Positions 31,901 through 42,519 of a stretch of DNA of 64,000 nucleotides are shown in pieces. The notes under the pieces are model-generated. The model searched no databases, had not been told where the DNA came from, and saw only the letters and a program-made list of their open reading frames with translations. The first letter of the stretch is position 1, and each line of letters opens with the position of its first letter. The stretch is from NCBI GenBank assembly GCA_002205965.3, contig NADL03000478.1, positions 211,001 to 275,000 of the forward strand, written 5' to 3'. The DNA is from Kappaphycus alvarezii (Eukaryota > Rhodophyta > Florideophyceae > Gigartinales > Solieriaceae). The position numbers and the translations under genes were made by a program.

Positions 31901-32869
31901 TGCATGCAACTCACCACCACAACAGTTTCGAAACTGAATGTTTTAACCAGTCTCGAGCACATACACGGGGCCACTCAAGTTCTCCCTATGATCCATTGCA
32001 CTAACAATAGTGAACACATAACGCCAGCGAGCACATGGAAGTATTAACGATTTTAGCATGTTCGTCAGCTGGTCAACGTCATTTTATACACACATACAGA
32101 CTACTTTAATAAGATAGAGGGAAATATAAGTTACAAGAGTAAAACACCGAAACTTTCCCTTCTTTGTACACTTCTAGAGCTACGCTAGCCGTTTGCTAAC
32201 TCAATTTCTGTGTGCATGGAAGTTAAGTTGTGTGTATGGAAGTTACTCGGGTAAGAAAAGTTCGTACCAGGTGCAAAGCAGCTCAACGTTGCCCCGGCAA
32301 GTTATTACAATTAGTGAATCTGGTATTAGGTTAGCAAAAAAACACAGTTTGATCAACTGCCCCTTTTCATTTTATTTTTTGCAGAGCCAATGATCCGGCA
32401 GAACTCGATCGAGACGCATCTCAAAGGGGGAAGGGTTTAGGCGTTTTAGTCTTGGAAGATATATTAGACCCAACGCATTTCACATAACGCACAACTAGCA
32501 CGTCAGATCAAAGGCGAGACAAGGTTCAAATTAGCTTACTACTGTAAACTGCAGCCGATCACTGTTGTCCTGCAACACCCAGAGCTAATTCCCTTCCTTT
32601 TGGAGTCATGATACTTCGCTCAACAAAATTCTTTGTAAGTATGTAATATTTATAGGGAGATATGCCTGTAGGGATGACGATGCCCTATGATCATCACCTG
32701 AGTTCCACATGACAAAGATTCAATAGAGCATCAACGCAGAATGAAGCAAAAATGCACAGCATAACTGTGTGAGCCATAATTAGCTTTGAACGCAGCGTAA
32801 TGGAACACTGCTCTATCTCTCAGCCACTCGGTCGTTTCCCTCAACATCTACGTAGTGCTCTGAGGCGTG
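28925..32869. other. Non-coding stretch without recognised genes
   Basis: Nearly 4 kb of low coding quality. The longest frame (30277-30753, plus) opens at TTG and shows no domain. A palindromic GTACAGTAC cluster lies at 31330-31368, and one copy of a dispersed CAAGAGTAAAACACC motif at 32134-32160. It probably contains regulatory sequence of flanking genes and old repeats. Confidence 0.5.
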
Positions 32870-33588
32870 TGATAGGGGTAAATCGTCGGGAGAAGAGATA
32901 CTTAGAACCAACTACCCCAAGACGGAGGTGTTGCGAGCGACAAAAGTGCTACCGTGGTATAGTTGAACAAATAAAAAGCAGTGTATATGGGAGAGAGTTG
33001 AGAGGGCTACAAGCAAGTATAAAAGGGGCAGCGTCTACCACTGATTCTCTGCGACTTGCTTAGGAAAAAGTTTTCTTGGGTTTGAAGTTGACTCTCAACT
33101 TCCTACTACTCGGAGCTTGACCTGAAGTTGTCTGCCAACTTGCTTGACCTCCACTAAAGGAAGCAGTTTACTCGGCTTATATAGACCTTTGGCTACCCTA
33201 AAAGTCTTCAAACAAATAGACTAATAACCATAAAATGTATTCACGGGAATCGTGTGAACCAGAGAGACCATTAGAAGATATTTCCTCAAGGTAAATATCT
33301 AGGTGCCATACCCATGCCAGCCACCTATCGGCCAGGGGTGGGAATTGATGTGGCCATTATATAGACCTTCAGAGTCACTCGTAGTATCACCCACAACCTA
33401 GAACTGTACTGACATCCACTATGACAGTGTGTCCTAAAATAAAAAATCAACCGATGAATTTGCCACACTCACCCAAATTAAAAATATCTTGCAAATTCAA
33501 AAACTGTAAAAATATCTTCCCAGTTACAATACTGTATACAATTATGGTCCTCATCTAGATTTTTTCGTGTGCGAATTTGCGCACATCA
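32870..33588 (-). repeat. Gypsy 3' LTR
   Basis: 719 bp, on the plus strand TGATAGGGG to GCGCACATCA. Minus-strand TATATAA boxes lie near 33175-33187 and 33350-33362, and a plus-strand TATAAAAG near 33018, so both directions have possible promoters. Followed inwards by a purine-rich GAGCGGGAGGGCG (minus). Confidence 0.95.
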
Positions 33589-33621
33589 CGCCCTCCCGCT
33601 CAAGACGAACGTCCCGGCTCG

Positions 33622-34047
33622 TCACTGCTCTTCTTCTGTTTCCGTTAGTGTTCGCTGTCTTATTGATAAAATATATGGTCTCTCAAACGGGTACGGATGC
33701 AACTGATTACCAATATGATGTTCTAAAAAGTAGGTTCGCATTACTGGTACCTCACTTTGTAGCATAGCCTCATATATTGGTTTGATAACATCGAGGTGGG
33801 GTTGAATACATTCTTCTTCCGTGACTCTTCCGAATCTTCCAAGAGTGAAAAAGTATATGTGATATGCAAACTCTTCTGGAAGATGCCGGAGGAATGGATG
33901 CCGATAAGAAAAGAAGACGCGCATCATCAAGAACGAATCTTTGTAAGATAAGTGCGGTCTATGTAGCGCCCTAAAACATAAACAGATGCTTATCATGAAA
34001 TAAGAAATGACCTGCGCATCGTTCGCATCCTCGGAGATATTGCGCAG
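33622..34047 (-). CDS. Gypsy ORF3: second copy of the Pol C-terminal domain behind an in-frame UAG
   Basis: The codon after the integrase stop is in frame with this ORF: 17 codons, then ATG at 33996 and 124 residues. It is a diverged duplicate of integrase residues 451-580: ISICLCFRAL against INICLCFRTL, MRVFFSYRH against IRVLFSFQN, DVIKPIYEAM against NIIRPIYVFL, LHPYPFERPY against LVPYPLWEPY. The homology begins upstream of the ATG. It could be made by stop readthrough, by internal initiation, or the TAG may be a recent mutation. It sits where env-like ORFs are found but has no signal peptide or membrane segment. Confidence 0.7.
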   Translation of the reverse strand: MRNISEDANDAQVISYFMISICLCFRALHRPHLSYKDSFLMMRVFFSYRHPFLRHLPEEFAYHIYFFTLGRFGRVTEEECIQPHLDVIKPIYEAMLQSEVPVMRTYFLEHHIGNQLHPYPFERPYILSIRQRTLTETEEEQ

Positions 34048-36039
34048 CTAAAAAGATAATCTTCTTCTTCCGACTGTATGCTGTGCATGGTTGTGAAGGA
34101 GAGCTAGAGATGAAGTTGTGGTGGACGGTCCCGATGAATGGCCGCGACCAGCTCCTGACGTACTGGGACCTGCACGAGGTCCTCTCGGGGGACGACCGGA
34201 ACCTCTTCTGGGCGGGTTGTTGTCTCCCGAAGGTCCTCCTCTGGTCATCATCACTGCTTCAGGAGGATCCTCGCCGCCTCCAACGTTCCCAATTTGTGGC
34301 GGAGAAACGTAAGGTTCCCATAGAGGATACGGGACCAGTCTGTACTCCATATCCGGGGGTAAGGCGTAACCTCTCAGTCGCACGTCTTGGTTGTTCTTGA
34401 GAAATACGTAAATTGGACGGATAATATTCAGATACGTTTGCGACAAGTCTCCAGCAGCTACCATTCGATATCTTCCTATAGAGTAATGATATATTACCTC
34501 CACAAACTCTGGACCTGCTTCCGTGAACCTTCCGTTTTGGAATGAAAATAGAACTCTTATTAATAGTCGGAAATCTTCTTCAGGTAGCAATGGTCCCTTC
34601 AACGTACGAAAACATAGGCATATATTAATGTAGAAATGGACGATTACGTGGAGTTCGTAGTAGTCACGCGTAATCGAGATGATCCATTCCAAGGCCCTTT
34701 TTCCTCCCATAGGAATCATTCTATAGTTAAAGATGAGTATGCCCCGTGGTTGCGCATAGTCCTGTGTGAGAAGGAATTCTTCAGGCCTCTGATGGTAAGG
34801 GACTAGACGACGTGCATGGATGGCCCTCCTTGATCTCTTCCCTGAGCTTGAACATAGCTTATAGTGCGGGTGTCTTTCCTCCGTGACGACGCAAGGATTC
34901 GAGTACTTTGTTTGGAAGGCCGGCCACTTCACAGCCTGCTGCATTGCTTTCCCATGTACTACAAGTACTTTAGAGCCGACTGGAAAGGTTTGGACTGGAG
35001 GCTCTTCATTCTTATTTCTTGTCTGTGTTAGCGCGCGGTGTGATCTCCAGCCTTCAGTGGCCAGTAGTTCGACTTCTCTACTCTCTTCATCGATAATATT
35101 TGTTTCCATGTCTCTCTGTAACATTCTAGGAGCCCTTCCGTACATTAGCTCGAATGGTGACCGTCCGCTTCTTCCTCTTCTTCGACGATAGCCGTATAAC
35201 ACTTTTGGTAAGGCATCTTCCCACTGGATTTCATTCTCCGACATAGTTTTCGATATTGCTCGTTTGATGGTTCCAACCATCCTCTCCGCTTTACCGTTTG
35301 ACATAGGAGCGTATGCGAGAACTGTCTTCAGCTGAATCCCTTTCTCGTCCAAAAAACGAAGCAGTGAAGTTGCAGTAAAACAAAGGGCGTTATCTGAGAT
35401 GATCCTTTTTGGAAGTCCAAACGGTTCAATTATTTCTTTTTCGATGAATCTCAGGACCACCTCAGCATTGGCCTCCTCAACTGCAACTGCTATTGGCCAT
35501 CCAGTAAGATGTTCCACCCCTATAAGGAGGTATTTGTTTCCGGAAGAGGTTTCCTTGAATGGGCCGGCAAAGTCAATTGAGAAGGTTTCAAAGAGAGCGG
35601 AAACTGGGAAGCTTAGGGTTGTCTTATACTTTCGTATCGGAGTGAATTTTTGACAGTTGTCACAGCTTTTCACGAAATTATAGACGTCCTTATGGATACT
35701 GGGCCACCAGAATCTCTCCGTAATGAATTTTTTGGTTGTTTCGAGATCCCAATGCCCTAACTCATCATGAAAAGTCCTCAAGATCTTGATTCTTTCTTTC
35801 AAAGGGGCCACTAGTCGAGGACCGGCTTTTGTGTGTCGGAAGAGTTTCCCATTCCACAATGTAAAGGCCTTTTGGTTCCTGCGTACCCAATTTCTGTGTT
35901 CGAGATCAACCTTTCTCATTTCTAGTCCATCAAGGAATTTAATAAGTCCGTGAATATAAGCTTCGTACTCGTTATCGATCGGCACTTGAACTTCGGCAAC
36001 TCCGACGATGTCTTCGGAAGCTTTTTCATTTGGAATCAA
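34048..36039 (-). CDS. Gypsy integrase with novel C-terminal extension
   Basis: 663 residues in one frame. Zinc finger H91, H96, C126, C129; catalytic D156 (FSIDFAGP), D216 (ISDNALCF) and E252 (NGKAERMVG) at the standard D-35-E spacing. The core is followed by an SH3-like region ending near 420. Residues about 451-580 form an extra domain (INICLCFRTL, then IRVLFSF, IIRPIYVF, LVPYPLWEPY) that I do not know from other gypsy integrases, then a Gly/Pro/Ser-rich tail (581-663) ending at a TAG. No chromodomain is visible, so the extension may do a targeting job, which is inference. Confidence 0.9.
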   Translation of the reverse strand: MIPNEKASEDIVGVAEVQVPIDNEYEAYIHGLIKFLDGLEMRKVDLEHRNWVRRNQKAFTLWNGKLFRHTKAGPRLVAPLKERIKILRTFHDELGHWDLETTKKFITERFWWPSIHKDVYNFVKSCDNCQKFTPIRKYKTTLSFPVSALFETFSIDFAGPFKETSSGNKYLLIGVEHLTGWPIAVAVEEANAEVVLRFIEKEIIEPFGLPKRIISDNALCFTATSLLRFLDEKGIQLKTVLAYAPMSNGKAERMVGTIKRAISKTMSENEIQWEDALPKVLYGYRRRRGRSGRSPFELMYGRAPRMLQRDMETNIIDEESREVELLATEGWRSHRALTQTRNKNEEPPVQTFPVGSKVLVVHGKAMQQAVKWPAFQTKYSNPCVVTEERHPHYKLCSSSGKRSRRAIHARRLVPYHQRPEEFLLTQDYAQPRGILIFNYRMIPMGGKRALEWIISITRDYYELHVIVHFYINICLCFRTLKGPLLPEEDFRLLIRVLFSFQNGRFTEAGPEFVEVIYHYSIGRYRMVAAGDLSQTYLNIIRPIYVFLKNNQDVRLRGYALPPDMEYRLVPYPLWEPYVSPPQIGNVGGGEDPPEAVMMTRGGPSGDNNPPRRGSGRPPRGPRAGPSTSGAGRGHSSGPSTTTSSLALLHNHAQHTVGRRRLSF

Positions 36040-36880
36040 TGATCCCTCAAGCGGGATAGGTAATCGGCAGGCTGATTATTGCGTCCGGGCCTATACACAA
36101 TTTCAAACCGATATTCTGCGAAAATGTCGAGCCATCGGGCCAAGCGGTGATGTACATCTTTCTTTTGGAATGCTGTCTTAAGTGCCTGGTGATCAGTTAT
36201 CAAGACAAATTTCTCGAGTGATAAAGGTAAACACGAAACTTTTTCAGTGCGAAGACGACAGCTAGCGCTTCTTTCTCGCAGACTGAGTATCTCTTTTCCG
36301 CATCATTCAGAGTGCGACTTGCGAATTGAACAGGGTGTAGTCTTCCGTTTTCGTCTTTTTGGGACAAAATGGCACCCAAAGACCGTTCTGAGGCATCTGT
36401 CTCCACAACGAATGGTCTCTTGAAATCTGGGTACATGAGCACTGGGGGACACATAGCTTATCTTTAAGCTCCTCAAATGCAGTCTGCATTTCCTTGTTCC
36501 AGTAAAATTTTCCGTTCTTCGTAGTGCTGGCATGTAACGGTGCTGCAGTTTTGGCGAAATCTTTGATAAATCTTCTGTAATATGAGGCCAGTCCTAAGAA
36601 GCTTCGAACCTCCGTCTTTGAAGCGGGCCTGGGTGCCAACTTGATTTTTTTCGTTTTCTCTGGATCCACTTTAATTCCCTCTTGATCGACGATATGACCG
36701 AGTAATTGGATAGACGTTTTCGCAAAGAAGCATTTGCTTAACTTAATTTTCAGGCTGTACGCATCTATTTCTCCACCACAGTCTTGACATGCGATATGTG
36801 CTGATCCAAGGTTTTTGAGAATATCACTACATCATCGATATAAACTCTTGCAAATGGAAGTCCTTTCAAAACCTCGTTCA
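36040..36880 (-). CDS. Gypsy RT palm end and RNase H, frameshifted
   Basis: Near 36830-36845 the minus strand encodes VYIDDVVIFS, the intact catalytic box. 36669-36307 gives the thumb (SFLGLASYYRRFIKDFA), 36454-36200 the RNase H start (VVETDASERSLGAILSQ, with D and later the CEKEALAVVFAL glutamate), and to 36050 ITDHQALKTAF and NQPADYLSR. All catalytic residues appear present; two phase changes break the chain. Confidence 0.85.
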
Positions 36881-38659
36881 TCATTCTTTGGAATGTAGCT
36901 GGGCATTCATGAGACCAAAAGGCATCACTTCGAACCTGAATGTACCGGCTTTGCTGGTAAAAGTTGTTATTTCCTTACATTTTTCATCTAATGGAATCTG
37001 CCAATAACCAGTGTAAAGATCAATTGAGGTGAAGTATCTCCCGTCCTTCAAGTCCTCGAGGATCTCCTCCATGTTCGGAATCGGAAATCGATCGGGTATC
37101 ATTCTCTGGTTCAGTTGTCGGTAATCGACGCAAAAACGCAGCTTTCCATCCTTCTTTGGTGCGACCACAACTGGAAATGACCATGGGGATGAAACTGGCC
37201 GAATGATATCATTTTCCAGCATACTTGTAACATTCTCTGAGATAAATTGGTCATATTTTGGCGGTTGACGTCTAGGCCTGTGGTAAATTGGTTGAGTATC
37301 GGTAAGTTCAAATGAGTGAGTGACCGGTACACTTGCTTGTCTTAAATCTGATACACTCCATGCAATTACTTCGGAAGATGCTAACATGTCGGATATTTTC
37401 AGTGAGGCGGCGGCGGGAAGGTGCTGCACTTTTCCTTGGATTTCTGCCATTTGGCGCCCTTTTTCTTCTTGATTCTCAACCTCAATATTTTGAAGGACCT
37501 TTTCCGGCGTGCTCACATCTTCAGATATGGAATCCGATATATTCCTGTTTTCCTTGCAATTGTAATCTTCTTTCATGCTCCGAATTCCGTCCTTTGATTC
37601 GATATTATCGCAAAAAGAAACACATTCAGGTGTCACACCTACCCTAGAATTCCAGTCTTCATCTGTTTCAAACCCAGAATCATAATCATCCCATGCCATG
37701 TTCAGTATCCCCCGAGCGTACCCTTCTCCACTTCCGAAAGTGTTAGTTGGTTCGAAATCTTCGCTGTCATAGCTAGAAGTGAAATCTTCACTGTCCGTTT
37801 CTTTCAAATCTACCGGATGTGTGCTTTTGTCGAAATCCAGGGGCATCTTCACGGTTCTGCCGTCAACATTAACTGAAACGATTTGGTTGCCCAAGTCAAT
37901 GCAGGTCCCTAGTCTTTCCATGGTAGGGCAGCCAATGATTGCATCGAAAGGGAGATCAGGCATGACAAGAAAGTCTAAATCAACTTTAGAGTCCCCAAAG
38001 AACACGGAAACCTTGTCAACAGTGCCCATGCATTTTGATACGGTTCCATCCGCCACAGTTATTCTTCGAGTAGTTGGAATAATTTCAAGACCTAGATCTG
38101 TCACCAAAGTTTCTGAAATAAGGTTTGGAACAGCGCCCGAATCGAAAAGAGCTTGGGTTTGCATTCCCAATACTTTGACTGGTACTAGTTTAAGACGTCT
38201 TGGTGCTGTCGAGGCCGATTGAAGAAACAGTTTCTTACCCTTAGCGGACTTATTAGACCTGATAATTTTTTTGAGTTCTTTCCTCGCGTCCTCTGCGTCG
38301 CCCCTCAAAAGTTGACCAAACGTTATCCCAGTTGGGGCTGATGCAAGCTCAGCCACCAAATTGTACTTCTTCACATATTCTAGTACGTCCTTTGGGATAT
38401 TCTTAAATTTCTTACTCTTTTTCGTCTTCTTGGCCGGAGTGACTCCAACTCCTGGAACAACTTGATCAGACCTCTTGGTTCGAGGAGGTACAGGTGCTGG
38501 GATATGTTCCAGCATTCCATAATCTAGCCTAGGTTTCTTCGATAAAATGTTCCCTTCCCCATCCCTTTTTGTCACATTGACTTGACTGATTTCTTCAGCG
38601 ATGGATACGTTACCGGCATCCGTCAACTTGTGATCCTTTCTGTTTTGTAAGATTTTCAT
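36881..38659 (-). CDS. Gypsy protease and N-terminal reverse transcriptase
   Basis: 592-residue frame. The aspartic protease motif LFDSGAVPNLI has DSG at residues 173-175, followed by FLVMPDLPFDAIIGCPTM, a retropepsin signature. An acidic linker of about 150 residues precedes RT. RT motifs: VVAPKKDGKLRFCVDYRQLN, then YFTSIDLYTGYWQIPL with the first palm aspartate, and FEVMPFGLMNA. The frame shifts right after the last motif, before the YIDD box. Confidence 0.9.
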   Translation of the reverse strand: MKILQNRKDHKLTDAGNVSIAEEISQVNVTKRDGEGNILSKKPRLDYGMLEHIPAPVPPRTKRSDQVVPGVGVTPAKKTKKSKKFKNIPKDVLEYVKKYNLVAELASAPTGITFGQLLRGDAEDARKELKKIIRSNKSAKGKKLFLQSASTAPRRLKLVPVKVLGMQTQALFDSGAVPNLISETLVTDLGLEIIPTTRRITVADGTVSKCMGTVDKVSVFFGDSKVDLDFLVMPDLPFDAIIGCPTMERLGTCIDLGNQIVSVNVDGRTVKMPLDFDKSTHPVDLKETDSEDFTSSYDSEDFEPTNTFGSGEGYARGILNMAWDDYDSGFETDEDWNSRVGVTPECVSFCDNIESKDGIRSMKEDYNCKENRNISDSISEDVSTPEKVLQNIEVENQEEKGRQMAEIQGKVQHLPAAASLKISDMLASSEVIAWSVSDLRQASVPVTHSFELTDTQPIYHRPRRQPPKYDQFISENVTSMLENDIIRPVSSPWSFPVVVAPKKDGKLRFCVDYRQLNQRMIPDRFPIPNMEEILEDLKDGRYFTSIDLYTGYWQIPLDEKCKEITTFTSKAGTFRFEVMPFGLMNAQLHSKE

Positions 38660-39062
38660 CTCTGGTCCTGACTCGCTCCTTGCGTCCGATAAATTTGCTT
38701 TCTGTTGTCTTTAGACCAGCAGTTACTTTCATGATGCCCATATCGACCGCACTTTCCACAACGAGTGTTTCTATGTGGATTATCAGGACACCTATTTGCA
38801 AAGTGTCCAGGCTTGTGACAGTAGGAACAGACTTCTGCGGCCTTGGGGCCCCAGACTGGTTCTTCTTAATGGTAAGAGTAAGGCTTTCCAACTGCGAGGT
38901 TATCATGTCAAGTCGATTATCGAATCGGGTTTCCAACCTTTCTTCCAAGTTTTTGACATCGCTCCTGACTGATTCCAATGCTGCTGCGCTAGTCGCTGGC
39001 CTTTGATAATTCTTTTCAGGATGTACGATAGACAGATGTGCGGGTTTCCCTCGGTACCTCAC
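38660..39062 (-). CDS. Gypsy Gag C-terminus with two CCHC zinc knuckles
   Basis: One frame encodes a coiled-coil-like stretch (SVRSDVKNLEERLETRFDNR). A neighbouring phase at about 38716-38850 encodes two knuckles, CSYCHKPGHFANRC and CGKCGRYGHHESNC, which bind element RNA. The phase change between them and the coiled coil is a likely one-base indel. It continues directly into the protease frame. Confidence 0.8.
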
Positions 39063-39578
39063 TCAGTGACTGAAACGTCTCCGAATTTTTGACAAATTCT
39101 ACTATGGTACCCTTCAGTTCATTAAAAGTGTGAGGCCCTTGATGAGGAGGAAATCGGAGAGCCGCTTATCCCCCATCGCCGCCTTACGCAGCATTCCGTA
39201 CTTGGCTTGGGCGTTGAACCCAGCCTTTTCATAGAGATCACACAAGTATACCAATGAGCTTAACAAATCGTCGAAGTTGAGCCGGGCCTCTATGGCGGTA
39301 CGAATCATCTCATCTGGTTCTACCTCCTTAGCATATTCTTTCACGAGCCACTCACATACCTCACCGAAGTTACGCCCATTCCCGTTAAGAGACCACCCGT
39401 TGATAAACTTGGCCTTATATTTGTGCTTTGCGTCACCATGAAGATAGGCGAAGATACTTTCGGCCTTCTCTTCATCGCTCTTCTCACGCATCACAACGTT
39501 GACATATGTATAGAGAAACTCCTCAACGTCTTCATTCTTGCCCCCTGTGAACGTTATACGAGCAGCGTTGAGATCCAT
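39060..39578 (-). CDS. Gypsy Gag, capsid part
   Basis: From the ATG at 39578. MDLNAARITFTGGKNEDVEEF starts a retrotransposon Gag with the usual F-x-G then E-E-F pattern. FAYLHGDAKHKYK and FGEVCEWLVKEYA follow. The frame closes at 39114, and the continuation (HTFNELKGTIVEFV) is in another phase up to about 39060. It forms the particle shell. Confidence 0.8.
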
Positions 39579-39666
39579 GATTACAGAAAAGAAATCCCTC
39601 GAATGGTTCCCTAAGACTGCTCAACTCGAATACCTCGGGTGCAACCCCCTCCACAAGAGTACCAAA

Positions 39667-40381
39667 TGATAGGGTAAATCGTCGGAGAAGAGATACTTAG
39701 AACCAACTACCCCAAGACGGAGGTGTTGCGAGCGACAAAAGTGCTACCGTGGTATAGTTGAACAAATAAAAAGCAGTGTATATGGGAGAGAGTTGAGAGG
39801 GCTACAAGCAAGTATAAAAGGGGCAGCGTCTACCACTGATTCTCTGCGACTTGCTTAGGAAAAAGTTTCTTGGGTTTGAAGTTGACTCTCAACTTCCTAC
39901 TACTCGGAGCTTGACCTGAAGTTGTCTGCCAACTTGCTTGACCTCCACTAAAGGAAGCAGTTTACTCGGCTTATATAGACCTTTGGCTACCCTAAAAGTC
40001 TTCAAACAAATAGACTAATAACCATAAAATGTATTCACGGGAATCGTGTGAACCAGAGAGACCATTAGAAGATATTTCCTCAAGGTAAATATCTAGGTGC
40101 CATACCCATGCCAGCCACCTATCGGCCAGGGGTGGGAATTGATGTGGCCATTATATAGACCTTCAGAGTCACTCGTAGTATCACCCACAACCTAGAACTG
40201 TACTGACATCCACTATGACAGTGTGTCCTAAAATAAAAATCAACCGATGAATTTGCCACACTCACCCAAATTAAAAATATCTTGCAAATTCAAAAACTGT
40301 AAAAATATCTTCCCAGTTACAATACTGTATACAATTATGGTCCTCATCTAGATTTTTTCGTGTGCGAATTTGCGCACATCA
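39667..40381 (-). repeat. Gypsy 5' LTR
   Basis: 715 bp, nearly identical to the 3' LTR. Differences are mostly one-base losses in homopolymers (GGGG to GGG, TTTT to TTT). Next to it the minus strand reads TTTGGTACTCTTGTGG, a candidate primer site starting TGG; I could not assign the tRNA. Confidence 0.94.
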
Positions 40382-40386
40382 GCGTG

Positions 40387-41000
40387 CCCAAAGTATTATA
40401 TCGCATTGGATAAATATAGCCCATGAAAACCACAACTTACCCTACGTTAACCATTTGCTGTAGATCATGGTTTAATTGAATTTTGCGCTTTGTATTTCCC
40501 TGTTCTCTTTCAATTTTCTGCTTTTGTGAGTGTCCTCGAGGATGATTGGTGCAGCTTCCTTCAGCGTCTGTCTGTTGAAGAAAATGGAGTCTCGCATATA
40601 AGATCAGATATATCTTCCAACGTCGATAATATCAACACTTGTGCTCTCAGTAAAGGACACAGGTCCGATACTTGTTCGAAGTAACGCGAGCGACAGAACG
40701 ACGCGGGCTTTGACGCGAGTCAAAAGCTGTTGCAGTATGTAGTTTACTATGCAGTAGATGTTCTACCCAAGAACATAGTGATTGCAAAAAACAACCAAGC
40801 GTCTGAGTGAAATAGTCTCTGCTTAGTTATAACCAGTTCATAATCGATAAAAAGTATCGGATGAGAAAACAACTTTGACGCAATTTATCGATACGTGATA
40901 GTGGTGGATTCTTCACACAAGAGTAAAACACCCAAACCTTCCGTCGTTTTGTATATAAGATCACTACCTACTGGGAGTAACAAACATATAAAAAAACAAA
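40387..41000. other. Unassigned flank of the Gypsy element
   Basis: About 0.6 kb with no convincing gene. Holds the second copy of the dispersed CAAGAGTAAAACACCCAAAC motif (40918-40940), possibly the 3' untranslated end of non-LTR copy A on the minus strand. Confidence 0.4.
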
Positions 41001-41172
41001 CATACGCTTTTATTAAATGTTCACAAATCCGAGCTGGGTCACCCAGGCATCAGGTGATGTGAGTGACAAAGCACGGCGCGATACGGCATGGGCCGTCAGC
41101 TGGAGAAAGAGGGAGGCGAGGTGGTGGCCAATCGGTGGTATTCATCGGATGGGGGTTTCCCACGGCGGAGTG

Positions 41173-42514
41173 GGATGTGCGCAAAATTCGCTCACGGAAA
41201 AAAATATCTAGAAGAGAACCAAATTCAGACATAGTATCGGAATTTGCAAGATATGTTTACAGTTTCTGAGTTTGCAAGATATTTTTAATTTGGATGAGTG
41301 CGGCAATTTCATGGGTTGATTTTTTATTTTCAGACACGGTGTCATTAATATATGCCATTACACGTCCAAGGTCGTCATACTTTTCGAAGACGTCGCAGTA
41401 TTTAAAGTTCGAAATCGACGTCGTTGAGGCAACCCCCCGCCATCAACTACCCTATCGACTCACCCCTTTTTTTGGCCCTTAACATGACCAACCTCTGCCC
41501 TTCCCTCACCATTACCAAGTCATCCCGTGGCCGTCGTCCACTCATCGCTCTGGCCCGATGTCAAATGGTCCAACCGACTACGATGATTACTGTAGAAGAT
41601 TGGACCGGGAACGCGTTCGGGAGTGGGTCCGCCGTAACTGCTTCGAGCAGGCAGAAGAGGCAGAGGAGGTAGAGGAGGAGGCAGAGGAGGATGGAGAGGC
41701 GGACTGGGTGGACCCGTGGAAGCCACCAGTGTACAACGGTGGAGGGGCTCCCATGGAGAACGAAGGGGAGACTGAGGGAGTAATTGTGATCTGTGACCCT
41801 TCTGACGAAGATGAAGAGAAGGGTGAAGAGGGGGACGAGGAAGATGAGGTAGAGAGAGACATGGAAAGTGACGGAATAGTGAGGAGGGGCCGGAAAGTAT
41901 GGACCAGGTGGTTCTGACTCTGAAACCGGATGGGGGCATCTTCAGTGGTCTAAATATTTCCCAGGAGGCAATAGCGAAGTCTAAGCCGTTCGCGGATGTT
42001 TGTGGGGACTGCTTGAGTGTAATGGATATTTTGGGGGAACTGTTTGGCGCTGATCTAGAGGACTAGGATATTAAGGAAGAAATCTAGATATTTATCCTGA
42101 TAGTATCTGCTGTTAGTCTTTTTCGTTCACACTATTCCAATTGATGCGTTTTATGGTTCTTAGTATGTTTCTTTGAGACTTTAGGGTTAGCCAAAAGGTC
42201 CACATAAGCTGAGTAAACTGCTTCCTCTTGTGGAGGTCAAGCAAGTAGGCAGACAACTTCAAGTCTAGTCCCGAGTTGTACGAAGTTGAGAGTCAACTTC
42301 AGACCCAAGAAAAAATTTTCCTTCGCTGGTCACAGAGCATCAGTGGTAGACCCTGCCCCTTCCATACTTGCTTGTAGCCCTCTCAACTGTCTTCCTTTTC
42401 CACTCGTTTTTGTTCGTTCAACTGTACCACGGTAGCACTTTTTTCGCTTGCAACACCTCCTCCTTGGGGTAAATAGTTCTGAATATCTCTTCCCCCGACG
42501 ATTTACCCCTATCA
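41173..42514 (+). repeat. Solo Gypsy-family LTR with an internal ORF, copy 1
   Basis: 1342 bp, GGATGTGCGC to CCCTATCA, bordered by GAGTG (41168-41172 and 42515-42519). Both ends match the 719-bp Gypsy LTR (reverse orientation), but the middle is replaced by about 700 bp encoding an acidic protein. It lies in the 3' part of non-LTR copy A. Confidence 0.85.
41484..42066 (+). pseudogene. LTR-encoded acidic protein, copy 1, frameshifted
   Basis: ATG at 41484 (MTNLCPSLTI), then phase change near 41555 into a frame with DYDDYCRR, an E/D-rich block, DWVDPWKPPVYNGGGAPMENEGETEG, VIVICDPSDEDEEKG, and a second change near 41890. The stop TAG is at 42064, after LFGADLED. A TATTTAAAG box lies about 85 bp upstream. 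The sense strand is that of the element. Confidence 0.65.
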
Positions 42515-42519
42515 GAGTG

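Larger units (their letters stand above)
32870..40381 (-). mobile_element. Near-complete Ty3/gypsy element with perfect target duplication
   Basis: Leftward. LTRs 32870-33588 and 39667-40381; GCGTG lies on both sides (32865-32869 and 40382-40386). Gag, two zinc knuckles, protease, RT, RNase H and integrase follow in gypsy order. After integrase the protein continues into an unusual C-terminal domain that is then duplicated beyond an in-frame stop. Only a few frameshifts, and the LTRs are almost identical, so insertion was recent. Confidence 0.95.

Noticed and set aside
39640-39666. Possible tRNA identity of the Gypsy primer site
   Set aside because: TTTGGTACTCTTGTGG begins plausibly, but the neighbouring bases do not form a recognisable tRNA 3' half, so no tRNA is named.
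41587-41862. Serine-rich ORFs antisense to the acidic LTR protein (also 44961-45335)
   Set aside because: Poly-serine is the antisense reading of the GAG/GAA-rich acidic block.
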